Shown: positions 22,401 to 31,266 of the stretch, piece after piece
How the letters are laid out: every line of letters begins with the position of its first letter
Numbering within the stretch: the stretch's first letter is position 1
Assembly: GCA_017542345.1 (NCBI GenBank)
Contig: JAFXXI010000020.1
Span: 1 to 39,322 of the forward strand
Direction: 5' to 3'
Length of the DNA: 39,322 nucleotides
Source of the DNA: Bacteroidales bacterium
Lineage (GTDB): Bacteria; Bacteroidota; Bacteroidia; Bacteroidales; P3
Translations under genes and position numbers: made by a program
Notes under the pieces: model-generated
Seen by the model: the letters and a program-made list of their open reading frames with translations, nothing else
The model's database searches: none
What the model was told of the DNA's origin: nothing

Positions 22401-24659
22401 TCATATCTCTATCATCTTCTTCTCGAAGCCGGTGAGGGTCAGTTCGTCGGGGCTGACGAACCACAGCAGGTCGTTGTGCTGGAAGATGGTATGGCGGTCA
22501 GGGTTGACGATGCGGCGGCCGTCGCGCTCGATGGCTATCACCATGGCATGGTGTTTGGTCGCCAGAGCCGAGGTGCCGATAGGCAGGCCGCACAGCGGGC
22601 CGCCGGCCTCGACATGGTAGCGATACATGTGCATCTCGTGGTCCGAGTGGTCATGCACCAGCATGTCGGCCTCTTTGTCGATGTCGCCCCGGATGGCCGA
22701 CACCTGCTCCTCGGTGCCAATCACCGTCAGCACGTCGGCCGGCATCATTATCTCGTTCTTCGACGGCATGTCGATAATCTTCTCGCCGCGCTCGATGGTG
22801 ACGATATTGGCCCCGTAGCGCTCCCTGATCTCTGCCTGCGCAAGGGTCTTGCCGGCCAGAGGCGACGCGGCGGTCATCCGCAGACGCTCCATGGCAAACT
22901 CGTTCTCCATGCCCGCCGGGATGTGGAACGAAGCCTGCGCCTGCCGCGAGTTGAAGTTCTTGTTGAAGCTCTCCTCGATGCGGCTGTAGAATCCATCGGC
23001 CCTCCGCGAGAAAAGCACAACGGCCATCACAATAATCACTATCACCAACAGGAAGCCCACGGCCAGGTTCACATAGCCCGCCACCACGATACCCACCGTG
23101 AACAGTGCCACGACATAACGCAGCACCAGTATCGGTATCACCACCGCCTGGCTGAAGCGGTAGGTCTCGAACATCTCCTTGATGCGTTTCCGGCTCACGT
23201 TTTTCACCGTCACAGCCCATAGGAAGGGCGACATAATCACCAGCGTTCCGGCCAGTCCTATCAGGCGGCTCCATATCTGCGGTATCTCCAGCCGTCCAAA
23301 CAGCCCGTCGAGGAAGCTGCGCAGCAGCCCCAGCGACAGCAGCGACACCGCCGCCAGAATAACGCCGTAGATCAGAATGTTGGTCAATTGTTTGCGGACA
23401 AACAACCTGATGGACGTGCGGTTGTCGTCGGCGCTGTGGGCATGCTCGCTGTACTCTTCGATGTGTTTTTTCAGTTTGGCGGGCAACTTAGGTTCCACCC
23501 AGTTGTAGAACGGCGTAGCACCCTTGATCATATAGGGCGTAACAAAGGTGGTCAGTATCGACACCGACACGATAATCGGGTACAGGTTCTCGTCGATGAC
23601 GCCGTAGCTCAAGCCGAGGCCCGCGATGATGAACGAGAACTCACCTATTTGGCAGAAGCAGAATCCGCTCTGCACTGCCGTCTTCAGCGGCTTGCCGCTG
23701 AGCAGCACGCCCGTCGTGGCCGCCGTGCTCTTGAAGAGGATGATGCAGGCAGCGATGACCAGCACTGTCAGCCAGTGCTGTCCCAGCACAGCGGGCTGAA
23801 TCAACATACCCACCGACACGAAGAACACCGCGCTGAAGAGGTTTTTCAAGGGCGTGATGAGGCGATGGATGACGTCGGCCTCGATGGTCTCGGCCAGGAT
23901 GGCGCCCATGACGAAGGCACCCAGTGCCGTGGAGAAGCCCGCCTTGGCGGCCAGCACCACCATACCGAAGCACAGGCCCACAGCCACCAGCAGTAGCGTC
24001 TCCTCGGTCATATACTTGCGCATCCACCGCAGGAATGTCGGTATCAGATAGATGCCGAATACAAACCACACTATCAGGAAGAACACCAGCTTCACCATGC
24101 TCATCGCCAGCTGGCCGCCGTCGAAGGTCTTGCTCACCGAAACGGTGCTCAACACCACCAACAGCAACACCGCGATGATATCCTCCACCACCAGCACCGC
24201 CGTCACCGTCGAGGTGAACTTCTGCTGCTTCAGCTTCAGGTCATCGAAGCTCTTGATGATGATGGCCGTCGACGAAATGCTCATCATGCAGCCCAGGAAG
24301 ATGCAGTCCATACTCTTGAAACCCAACAGGTGTCCCACCGAGTTGCCTATGAGGAACATGATGAACAGCTCCGTCAGCGCCGTGATGGCACCCGTGCCAC
24401 CCACCTTCTTCAGCTTCTTGATGCTGAACTCAAGGCCCAAAGCGAACATCAGGAAAACGATGCCGATGTCGCTCCACACATGCACGTTGGTGGGGTCGGT
24501 GATGACGGGGAACCACTCGAAGTAGGGACCTATGAAGAAACCCGCCAGGATGTATCCCAGCACCAGCGGCTGTTTGAGCCATTTAAAAATAACGGTGATG
24601 ACGCCGGCGGTGACCAATATCAGCGCCAGGTCCATAAATATCGCAGGTAAGCTTTCCAT
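22401..24659 (-). CDS. Kef/CPA2-type cation:proton antiporter with two TrkA-C domains
   Basis: The protein has 752 residues. Residues 1-400 form the CPA2 exchanger domain with about 12-13 membrane segments; GYILAGFFIGPYFEWFP, FMFALGLEFSIKKL and VEDIIAVLLLVV are typical. About 440-550 add further membrane segments not present in short Kef proteins. The C-terminus carries two TrkA-C (RCK_C) regulatory domains (MTAASPLAGKTLAQAEIRER and VEAGGPLCGLPIGTSAL), each able to bind small ligands. There is no TrkA-N nucleotide-binding domain. It exchanges K+ or Na+ for H+ across the inner membrane. It starts 9 bases after the lipid-kinase gene and is probably co-transcribed. Confidence 0.9.
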   Translation of the reverse strand: MESLPAIFMDLALILVTAGVITVIFKWLKQPLVLGYILAGFFIGPYFEWFPVITDPTNVHVWSDIGIVFLMFALGLEFSIKKLKKVGGTGAITALTELFIMFLIGNSVGHLLGFKSMDCIFLGCMMSISSTAIIIKSFDDLKLKQQKFTSTVTAVLVVEDIIAVLLLVVLSTVSVSKTFDGGQLAMSMVKLVFFLIVWFVFGIYLIPTFLRWMRKYMTEETLLLVAVGLCFGMVVLAAKAGFSTALGAFVMGAILAETIEADVIHRLITPLKNLFSAVFFVSVGMLIQPAVLGQHWLTVLVIAACIILFKSTAATTGVLLSGKPLKTAVQSGFCFCQIGEFSFIIAGLGLSYGVIDENLYPIIVSVSILTTFVTPYMIKGATPFYNWVEPKLPAKLKKHIEEYSEHAHSADDNRTSIRLFVRKQLTNILIYGVILAAVSLLSLGLLRSFLDGLFGRLEIPQIWSRLIGLAGTLVIMSPFLWAVTVKNVSRKRIKEMFETYRFSQAVVIPILVLRYVVALFTVGIVVAGYVNLAVGFLLVIVIIVMAVVLFSRRADGFYSRIEESFNKNFNSRQAQASFHIPAGMENEFAMERLRMTAASPLAGKTLAQAEIRERYGANIVTIERGEKIIDMPSKNEIMMPADVLTVIGTEEQVSAIRGDIDKEADMLVHDHSDHEMHMYRYHVEAGGPLCGLPIGTSALATKHHAMVIAIERDGRRIVNPDRHTIFQHNDLLWFVSPDELTLTGFEKKMIEI

Positions 24660-24668
24660 CGTCAGAGT

Positions 24669-25580
24669 TTAGTGTTTAGCAGGTATTACAAAGTTGATTG
24701 CTTTCGGCAGGCATTCCACGTCGAAGCGGTTGCCGAGCACAATCTCGCCGTCGGTGGCCACATAGGAGTCGCACATGGGGTCAATCACGATATGGCGTCC
24801 GCGACGGTAAAGCACCAGCTGGCGCAACTCCTCGCGGTCAAGCAACTCGCCGTTCTTGTAGTATTTTATCAGCCGTGCAAAACGCGCTATCGACATAGGC
24901 TTCACGGCCATCACCTCCAGCAGCCCGTCGTCATTCTTGGCCCGTGGGGCGCAATGGTAACCGCCGCCGGCATACTGGCCGTTGGCCACCGAGAGCAGCA
25001 ACGCCTCGCCGTCGAACCATACCTCGTCGTCCACCGTCACGCGGCAGCGGTTGTGGCGCCCCGTAGCCAGACTGGCCACGATACCGGACGTATAGGCCAT
25101 GCGACCGCCAACGACGGGTATCCTGCGCACCTCGGCCATGGTGTGGCACACCGCAGCCTCGAAGCCGTAGTTCAGCGTGTTGACGCAGTAGCGGTCGCCC
25201 ACACGCATCACATCCACCGGCACCGCCGTCCCCTCCGCCAAAGAGGACAAATCCCTGAAATCGGCCCCCTGCCAGTAGCGCACAAAGTCATCGCCGCTGC
25301 CGCAAGGGTAGCACGCCACCTCCACACACCCCGCTTCACTCTTCACACTCAACACTCCGCTGACCACCTCGTTCAGGGTACCGTCGCCACCGCAGGCGTA
25401 GAAACGCAGTGCCTCGCCCTCATATCGGCCGCAACAGTCTGCCACATAGCGCGTAGCATCGCGCGACGCCGTCGTGCGATACACCTCGCAATCCTTTACC
25501 AACCGTTTCGCGGCCGCCTCAATTTCGCCACTCCTGTCCTTCCCTCCGGCACACGGGTTCACTACAAAAATATGCCTCAT
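24669..25580 (-). CDS. Diacylglycerol kinase-like lipid kinase (DAGK catalytic domain)
   Basis: The 303-residue protein opens with MRHIFVVNPCAGG and carries the nucleotide-binding GGDGT motif (residues 64-68), both hallmarks of the DAGK/sphingosine-kinase/YegS family, which phosphorylate diacylglycerol or related lipids on the cytoplasmic face of the membrane. The second lobe has NTLNYGFEAAVCH and the GGYHCAPRAKNDDGLLEV segment. The frame extends 11 codons upstream, but MRHIFVVNP matches the family start and is chosen. The lipid substrate is unknown. A 7-base repeat at 25334-25361 encodes VLSVKSEAG in a loop after GGDGT. It is divergent from holB, with an 11-base-periodic element between. Confidence 0.88.
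   Translation of the reverse strand: MRHIFVVNPCAGGKDRSGEIEAAAKRLVKDCEVYRTTASRDATRYVADCCGRYEGEALRFYACGGDGTLNEVVSGVLSVKSEAGCVEVACYPCGSGDDFVRYWQGADFRDLSSLAEGTAVPVDVMRVGDRYCVNTLNYGFEAAVCHTMAEVRRIPVVGGRMAYTSGIVASLATGRHNRCRVTVDDEVWFDGEALLLSVANGQYAGGGYHCAPRAKNDDGLLEVMAVKPMSIARFARLIKYYKNGELLDREELRQLVLYRRGRHIVIDPMCDSYVATDGEIVLGNRFDVECLPKAINFVIPAKH
25334..25361 (-). repeat. In-frame 7-base repeat in the lipid-kinase gene
   Basis: Four degenerate 7-base units on the plus strand are CTTCACT, CTTCACA, CTCAACA and CTCCGCT. They encode part of SGVLSVKSEAG in a loop downstream of the GGDGT motif. Composition differs from the flanking codons and resembles intergenic heptamer repeats. Confidence 0.55.
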
Positions 25581-25663
25581 GCAGATAGTTTTCTTAAATT
25601 TTGATAACGACACAGCCGCCTTTTTATTGTATGCTCCCCCGTTTTTTTGTCGTCATCACCCCC

Positions 25664-25787
25664 TCCGGGCACCCCCTTCCGCTCCGGTTCCCCTCCGGTC
25701 CCCCTCCGGTCCCGCTCCGCTCCCCCTCCTATCAAATTGGTCGAAAATGGCCAGAGGATGCGGAGGGGGTTGGGAGGGGATGGTGAC
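25664..25787. repeat. 11-base-periodic GC-rich element between the lipid kinase and holB genes
   Basis: The left part is a run of 11-base units: CCTTCCGCTCC, GGTTCCCCTCC, GGTCCCCCTCC, GGTCCCGCTCC, GCTCCCCCTCC (25675-25729). The right part (25760-25787) is rich in GGAGGGGG and imperfectly complements the left edge (25652-25682). It lies wholly between two divergent genes. The unit text in minus-strand form (GGAGGGGAACC, GGAGCGGAAGG) resembles the right end of the element at 10619-10725. Confidence 0.8.
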
Positions 25788-25811
25788 AAAATAGGCAACC
25801 GGACACTTTTT

Positions 25812-25843
25812 TTGCGCTATATATGAATTATTTTGTATATTTG
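25812..25843 (+). promoter_or_regulatory. Bacteroidota promoter for the holB operon
   Basis: A TTG inside a T-run at 25812-25814 serves as the -33 element; after a 21-base spacer comes TATATTTG (25836-25843), an exact TAnnTTTG -7. The ATG of holB is 20 bases further on. This places the frame's earlier TTG (25833) within the promoter and rules it out as a start. Confidence 0.75.
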
Positions 25844-25862
25844 CAAGTTAAACCCGACATGG

Positions 25863-26909
25863 ATGCAGTTTAAAGACATTGTAGGACAACGAGATGTAAT
25901 AAACCGGCTGACCGAAATCATCGACAGCGGGCGTGTGAGCCACGCCCAACTGGTGCTCGGTCCGACCGACGGCGGCAGCCTCCAGCTGGCGCTGGCCTAC
26001 CTGCAATATCTGGGCTGCGAACACCGTGTGCACTTCGACGGGGACGACCTGCGGGCTGACTCGTGCGGCGAATGTCCGCACTGCAAGAAGATGGCCTCGC
26101 TGATGCACCCCGACCTGCATTTCGTGTTCCCCAACGCCGCCACGGCGAAGGTTGACAAAAACTACTGGAGCGGCGACTTCATGGCCGAGTTCCGAGAGTT
26201 CCTGTTGGAGCACAAGGCGTTGGGCACGCTGGATGAGTGGTACGCCCATCTGGGGGTGGAAAACAAGCAGGGCATGATACGCGAGCTCGACGCGGCCCAT
26301 ATCGTGGGCGACCTCGGGCTGAAGAGCTACGAGGGGGGGTGGAAGATGATGGTCATCTGGATGCCCGAGAAGATGAACGCCGCCGCCGCCAACGAACTGC
26401 TGAAGACCCTCGAAGAGCCTACGCCGCAGACCCTGCTGATGCTGGTGGGCGAAAGCGACGAACGCCTGCTACCGACCATCCGCAGCCGTGTGCAGACGGT
26501 GAGGCTGAAAGCGGAGAGCGCAGGGCGCAGCGGAGAGAACCAAGCAGAGTTTGCGGGGCTGCTGGTGGAGTGGCTGCGGATGCTCTTCAAACTGAAGATG
26601 CGTGAACTGGCTGACGAGGTGGAGAAACTGGCCGCCATGGGACGCGAGCAGCAGAAGCAGTTCCTCGGCTATACGCTGGAGGTGATGCGCGACTGCTTCC
26701 TGAAAAACACCGCCGGCCTGCCGTGCAACATCGGGTCGGGCGACGAGAAATTCGACGCCATGTTCCCTAACATGGTGACGACAAACAACATTGAACTGAT
26801 AAACAGTGCGCTGAACGAGGCGCTGTTCGCCGTCGAGCGCAACGCCAACGCCAAGATAGCCCTGATGCAGCTGTCGTTCAGCATGAGCAAGGCACTGAAG
26901 AAAAGATAA
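25863..26909 (+). CDS. holB: DNA polymerase III delta-prime subunit-like protein (HolB)
   Basis: The protein has 348 residues from MQFKDIVGQRDVINRL. It is an AAA+ clamp-loader subunit that helps load the sliding clamp during replication. The N-terminal SHAQLVLGP and YLQYLGCE segments align with the delta-prime/DnaX family. The P-loop is degenerate (GPTDGGSL, no Lys), as expected for the non-ATPase delta-prime. A zinc-module-like stretch holds CGECPHCKK. NAAAANELLKTLEEPTPQTLLMLV and the following IRSRVQTVRL mark the sensor and SRC-like region. The next gene, ricT, follows after 8 bases; holB next to a PSP1/YaaT gene is also a Gram-positive arrangement. Confidence 0.9.
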   Translation: MQFKDIVGQRDVINRLTEIIDSGRVSHAQLVLGPTDGGSLQLALAYLQYLGCEHRVHFDGDDLRADSCGECPHCKKMASLMHPDLHFVFPNAATAKVDKNYWSGDFMAEFREFLLEHKALGTLDEWYAHLGVENKQGMIRELDAAHIVGDLGLKSYEGGWKMMVIWMPEKMNAAAANELLKTLEEPTPQTLLMLVGESDERLLPTIRSRVQTVRLKAESAGRSGENQAEFAGLLVEWLRMLFKLKMRELADEVEKLAAMGREQQKQFLGYTLEVMRDCFLKNTAGLPCNIGSGDEKFDAMFPNMVTTNNIELINSALNEALFAVERNANAKIALMQLSFSMSKALKKR

Positions 26910-26917
26910 ACGAGAAC

Positions 26918-28531
26918 ATGGAAGAACCCAAGAACATAGAACCCGAGAAAGAGAATCTGCCGGCAACCGCCCTTCCCGACGACGTGGAAGAGGTGGCAAG
27001 TGCCGAAGACATAGCGGCATTCATGCGCGAGCGCCGCAAAGCCCGTGAGGAGAAGAAACAACCCATGGAGCGGGAGAACCCCGAGGTGGAGGAGTATCAT
27101 AGTGAGGAGAACCAACTGGACCCCTACCTCGACCCCGACCCCGAGATACCTTGGGTGAAATACACCGAGCCCGCCTTCCTCTCGCGCGGATGCAGACATT
27201 GCCCGAAGAGTTATGTGCCCGTGGGCCAGTGCGAGCGGCAGAGCTGTTCGAAAGTCACCTCGACCAACTGGCTGGCCGGCATCCGCCAGCCCACCATGCG
27301 ACCGTTCGACTGTGTGGAGGTGCGTTTCAAAAACAACCACAAGGACTTCTACCGCCTGCCCGACGGGCTGGAGGTAACGGAGGGCGACATTGTGGCCGTT
27401 GAAGGACAACCCGGTCACGACGTAGGCATCGTGTGCCTGACGGGCGAGTTGTGCCGCCTACAGATGCGCAAGCACCGCATCAATCCCGAGTCGGAGAACA
27501 TCAAGAAACTATTCCGCCGCGCCAAAGACACCGACATCGAACGGTGGGACTTCTCCATCCGCGAAGAGCACAACGCCCTGATCAAGACCCGCAAGATAGT
27601 GGGCGACCTCGGGCTGGACATGAAGGTGAACGACGTGGAGATACAGGGTGACCACTCGAAGGCCATCTTCTACTACACCGCCGACGAGCGCGTGGACTTC
27701 CGCGAGCTCATCAAGGTGCTGGCCGACGAGTTCCATCTGCGCATCGAGATGAAGCAGATAGGTGTGCGTCAGGAGGCTGGCAAAGTGGGCGGATTGGGCA
27801 CCTGCGGCCGCGAACTGTGCTGCGCCACCTGGCTGACCACATTCAAAAGCGTAACCACCAGCGCTGCCAAGATGCAGCAAATCATGCCCAATCCGCAGAA
27901 ACTGGCAGGCCAGTGCGGGAAGCTGAAGTGCTGTCTGAATTTCGAATACGAGGTATATGCCGACGCCATGAAGAAGTTTCCGCCGGCGGGCCATGCCTTG
28001 CGTTTCCAGAAGGGACTGGCACTCTACAAGAAGACCGACGTCTTCCGCGGCATCATGTGGTATGCCTACGAGGGCGAGAACGAACTGATTGCCGTGAAGG
28101 CCGAAGACGTGAAGGCCATCATGGAGATGAACCGCAACCAGCAGTACCCCGAGAAACTGGAAGACTACCAGGTGGAACTGATGTCGACTTCGGCATTGGC
28201 ATCGGAGGGCAACAGCGAGGAGATTGAGCGCGAGATAGAACGTCTGAGCGAAGGCGGCAACGGCGTTGTCGGTCAGGAACAGGAACGTCCGCAACGCGAA
28301 CAGCGCGGAGAGCGGCGCGAACGCGTCGACCGCGGAGACCGTCAGCAGCGGGGTGAGCGCCGCGACCGCGACCGTCATGCCCGCGACGAACGCCACAATA
28401 CCCAGAAGATACGCCAACAGAACCAGCAAAAATCAGAGAACAACTCCCGCGAACGCAAAGGGGGGAAGCCCAACCAAGGCGAGAACCGCGAACGCCGTAG
28501 CGGCGGGAACAGAGACCGCAGAAGCCAATGA
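26918..28531 (+). CDS. ricT: PSP1/YaaT (RicT)-family protein with N-terminal Cys cluster and Arg-rich tail
   Basis: The protein has 537 residues. The core, about 125-380, is the PSP1 domain, with GGLGTCGRELCCATWL and GQCGKLKCCLNFEYE, the two Cys-rich motifs that bind iron-sulfur in RicT of Bacillus. In Bacillus the Ric complex affects RNA processing and development; the role in Bacteroidota is not established. Before the core, Cys 92, 95, 105 and 110 (GCRHCPKSYVPVGQCERQSC) form a possible extra metal site. The last 100 residues are low-complexity and rich in Arg, Glu and Gln (about 440-537), likely disordered and possibly RNA-binding. The stop overlaps the gldH start by four bases (ATGA). Confidence 0.88.
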   Translation: MEEPKNIEPEKENLPATALPDDVEEVASAEDIAAFMRERRKAREEKKQPMERENPEVEEYHSEENQLDPYLDPDPEIPWVKYTEPAFLSRGCRHCPKSYVPVGQCERQSCSKVTSTNWLAGIRQPTMRPFDCVEVRFKNNHKDFYRLPDGLEVTEGDIVAVEGQPGHDVGIVCLTGELCRLQMRKHRINPESENIKKLFRRAKDTDIERWDFSIREEHNALIKTRKIVGDLGLDMKVNDVEIQGDHSKAIFYYTADERVDFRELIKVLADEFHLRIEMKQIGVRQEAGKVGGLGTCGRELCCATWLTTFKSVTTSAAKMQQIMPNPQKLAGQCGKLKCCLNFEYEVYADAMKKFPPAGHALRFQKGLALYKKTDVFRGIMWYAYEGENELIAVKAEDVKAIMEMNRNQQYPEKLEDYQVELMSTSALASEGNSEEIEREIERLSEGGNGVVGQEQERPQREQRGERRERVDRGDRQQRGERRDRDRHARDERHNTQKIRQQNQQKSENNSRERKGGKPNQGENRERRSGGNRDRRSQ

Positions 28532-29004
28532 AGCAACTGATGACAATACTGGCTGCAGCCTTGATGCTGACAGCATTCTCTGCCTGCGACGGCAGCGTGT
28601 ACTACGACCGGCAGCAGAACGTGAACGAGTACGGCTGGCTGCCCACCGACAGCGTGTGCTTCGACGTCGAGGCCACCGACACCGTCACTCCCTACAACTT
28701 CCTCATAGAGGTGCGCAATAGCGTCAGCTACCCCTATAGCAACACCTTCCTCTTCATTCGCACCACCTTCCCCGATGGCAGCTATGCCCAGGACACCATG
28801 GAGTATCCGTTGGCGGACCCCACTGGGAAATGGTACGGTAAGCGAGCGGGCCGCTATGTTGACACACGCTATTACTTCAAGCGCAACGCACGCTTCCCGA
28901 TGGAGGGCGTCTACCACTTCGCCGTCACCAACGGGATGCGCGACAGCGCCATCGCCGGCCTGAAGGACGTCGGCTTCCGCGTGGAATTCTGCAACCTGAA
29001 ATAA
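28528..29004 (+). CDS. gldH: GldH-family lipoprotein
   Basis: The 158-residue protein has a lipoprotein signal (MKQLMTILAAALMLTAFSAC) with lipidation at Cys20. The mature part is beta-rich and opens with DGSVYYDRQQNVNEYGWLPTDSVCFDV, the GldH pattern. GldH is required for gliding in Flavobacterium but is also found in non-gliding Bacteroidota. Its place between ricT and a class A PBP gene is the common arrangement in this phylum. It overlaps ricT by four bases, so translation is probably coupled. Motility of this organism cannot be inferred from this gene alone. Confidence 0.85.
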   Translation: MKQLMTILAAALMLTAFSACDGSVYYDRQQNVNEYGWLPTDSVCFDVEATDTVTPYNFLIEVRNSVSYPYSNTFLFIRTTFPDGSYAQDTMEYPLADPTGKWYGKRAGRYVDTRYYFKRNARFPMEGVYHFAVTNGMRDSAIAGLKDVGFRVEFCNLK

Positions 29005-29012
29005 CCAACGAT

Positions 29013-31256
29013 ATGGCCAATAGCAAACAAGAAAAACCCAAATATATCAAAGTCATTTGGTGGGTATTCGGAGGACTGTGGGCCTTCATATTCCTCTTCT
29101 TCACCCTCCTCTCGCTGGGATGGCTGGGCTTCATGCCCTCGTTCGAGGAGCTGGAGAATCCCCGCAGCCTGCAAGCCTCCGAGGTGCTGGCCGACGATGG
29201 CGAGGTGCTGGGTTTCATCGGCCTGGAGAACCGCTCCAATGTCACCTACGACCAGATTTCGCCCAATCTCATCAATGCCCTCATCGCCACCGAGGACGTG
29301 CGCTTCTACAATCACTCGGGCATCGACTCCCGTAGTCTCTTCCGCGTGCTCTTCAAGACCGTCATAGGCCGCCACGGTTCGTCGGGCGGCGGTAGCACCA
29401 TCACACAGCAGCTGGCCAAGAACCTCTTCCCGCGCGGACACCGCAGCAAGATTGGCGTGGTGTTTGTTAAGTTCAAGGAGTGGGTAGTGGCCGTCAAGCT
29501 GGAGCACAACTATTCCAAGCAGGAGATACTGGCCATGTACTTCAACACGGTGGACTTCGGCAGCAACGCCTTCGGTATCAAGACGGCCTCCAAGACATTC
29601 TTCGACAAGACCCCCGCCGAGCTGGACGTGGACGAGGCCGCCGTGCTGGTGGGCCTGCTCAAGGCACCTACCACCTACAGTCCTGTGCTGCATCCCGACC
29701 GCGCGCTGGAGCGCCGCAACACCGTGCTGTACCAGATGAACCGCTACAACTACCTGAGCGACGAGGAATACGAGCAGTACAAAGCCAAACCGATAGACAT
29801 GAGCAACTACTCGCCGCAGAGCCACAACGACGGACTGGCCACCTACCTGCGCGAGTACCTGCGCGGCTACATGAAGGAGTGGTGTAGCCACCACCGCAAA
29901 CCCAACGGGGAACACTACGACGTGCACCGCGACGGACTGAAGATCTACACCACCATCAACACCCGGATGCAGCGCTATGCCGAGCAAGCCGTGCGCGAGC
30001 ACTTCAGCAAGGAAATCCAGCCCGCTTTCGATCGCGAGTTGAAGAGCCGCAAGGGCAATCCCTTCTGCGACATCAGCAAGGACCAGCAGGAGAAATTCCT
30101 CACCATGGCCATGAAGAACAGCGACCGCTACCGCAACCTCAAGGCCGAGGGCTTGAGCCAGAAGGAAATCCGTGCCGCATTCAACCAGAAGACCTCTATG
30201 CGTGTCTTCAGTTGGCGCGGCAATATCGACACCGTCATGTCGCCGTGGGACTCGCTGATTTACTGCAAACGATTCCTCAACGCCGGCTTGATGTCGGTCG
30301 AACCCGGCACGGGCCACGTCAAAGCCTATGTCGGCGGCATCAACTACCGCTTCTTCAAGTATGACAATGTGCAGAGTCACCGTCAGGTAGGCTCCACCTT
30401 CAAGCCTTTCGTCTACACCATGGCCCTGCAGGATCTCGGCATGTTCCCCTGCACGGAGGTGCCCAATTCGCAGGTGTGCTTCGAGGTGTGGAACAAGCCC
30501 GACTGGTGTCCCAAGAACTTGACCCACGAGCGTGAGGACGAGATGGTGACCCTCAAATGGGCGCTGGCCCACTCGGTCAACTGGGTGTCGGCCTACCTCA
30601 TGAAACAGGGGTCGCCCGAGCAGGTGATTGATATCGCCCGCAAGATGGGCGTGCGCAGCCCCATCGATGCCGTGCCTGCCATCGCCGTTGGTACACCCGA
30701 AATCACCGTCTACGAGATGGCCGGAGCTATGGCTACCTTCGCCAACAAGGGCGAGTATGTGGAACCCATCTTCGTCACCCGCATCGAGGACAGCAAGGGT
30801 ATGGTCATCGAGCGCTTCACACCGCAGCGCAACGAAGCCCTCGATGAGAAGACCGCCTACATGATGATTGAACTGATGAAAGGTGTGGTGCAAAGTGGCA
30901 CCGGCGTGCGCCTCAACTACAAGTACCACCTCGACAAATACTCTACCGCCATCGCAGGCAAGACGGGCACCACCCAGAACAACTCCGACTGCTGGTTTGT
31001 GGGCATCACGCCCAAACTGGCCACCGCCGTATGGACAGGCGGCGAACTGCGCTCCATCCACTTCCGCAACATGACCTTTGGACAGGGTGCCGCCATGGCA
31101 CTGCCCATCTTTGGCTACTACATGGAGAAAATCTACAAGGACAAAGACCTTAACTTCTTCCGCGGCGATTTCGACCGTCCCTCCGTACCCATCGAGATGG
31201 ACTGCTCCAACTTCCAGCATGAGATTGAAAATGAAGGCTTCGACTGGGACTTCTAA
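29013..31256 (+). CDS. Class A penicillin-binding protein (PBP1A type)
   Basis: The 747-residue protein is bifunctional: a glycosyltransferase and a transpeptidase that build peptidoglycan in the periplasm. One N-terminal membrane anchor lies at about 10-37. The GT51 domain shows EDVRFYNHSGID (Glu catalytic) and GGSTITQQLAKNLF. The transpeptidase domain shows STFK (about 460), AHSVN and KTGTTQNN (about 650), the three active-site motifs in order, so both activities look intact. It follows gldH by 8 bases and precedes rlmN by 10. It is the likely ponA/mrcA counterpart. Confidence 0.95.
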   Translation: MANSKQEKPKYIKVIWWVFGGLWAFIFLFFTLLSLGWLGFMPSFEELENPRSLQASEVLADDGEVLGFIGLENRSNVTYDQISPNLINALIATEDVRFYNHSGIDSRSLFRVLFKTVIGRHGSSGGGSTITQQLAKNLFPRGHRSKIGVVFVKFKEWVVAVKLEHNYSKQEILAMYFNTVDFGSNAFGIKTASKTFFDKTPAELDVDEAAVLVGLLKAPTTYSPVLHPDRALERRNTVLYQMNRYNYLSDEEYEQYKAKPIDMSNYSPQSHNDGLATYLREYLRGYMKEWCSHHRKPNGEHYDVHRDGLKIYTTINTRMQRYAEQAVREHFSKEIQPAFDRELKSRKGNPFCDISKDQQEKFLTMAMKNSDRYRNLKAEGLSQKEIRAAFNQKTSMRVFSWRGNIDTVMSPWDSLIYCKRFLNAGLMSVEPGTGHVKAYVGGINYRFFKYDNVQSHRQVGSTFKPFVYTMALQDLGMFPCTEVPNSQVCFEVWNKPDWCPKNLTHEREDEMVTLKWALAHSVNWVSAYLMKQGSPEQVIDIARKMGVRSPIDAVPAIAVGTPEITVYEMAGAMATFANKGEYVEPIFVTRIEDSKGMVIERFTPQRNEALDEKTAYMMIELMKGVVQSGTGVRLNYKYHLDKYSTAIAGKTGTTQNNSDCWFVGITPKLATAVWTGGELRSIHFRNMTFGQGAAMALPIFGYYMEKIYKDKDLNFFRGDFDRPSVPIEMDCSNFQHEIENEGFDWDF

Positions 31257-31266
31257 CCTTCTGGGG

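Noticed and set aside
26505-26550. A GCGGAGAGC-type repeat in holB
   Set aside because: The units are too degenerate to separate from ordinary GC-rich coding sequence in a variable linker.
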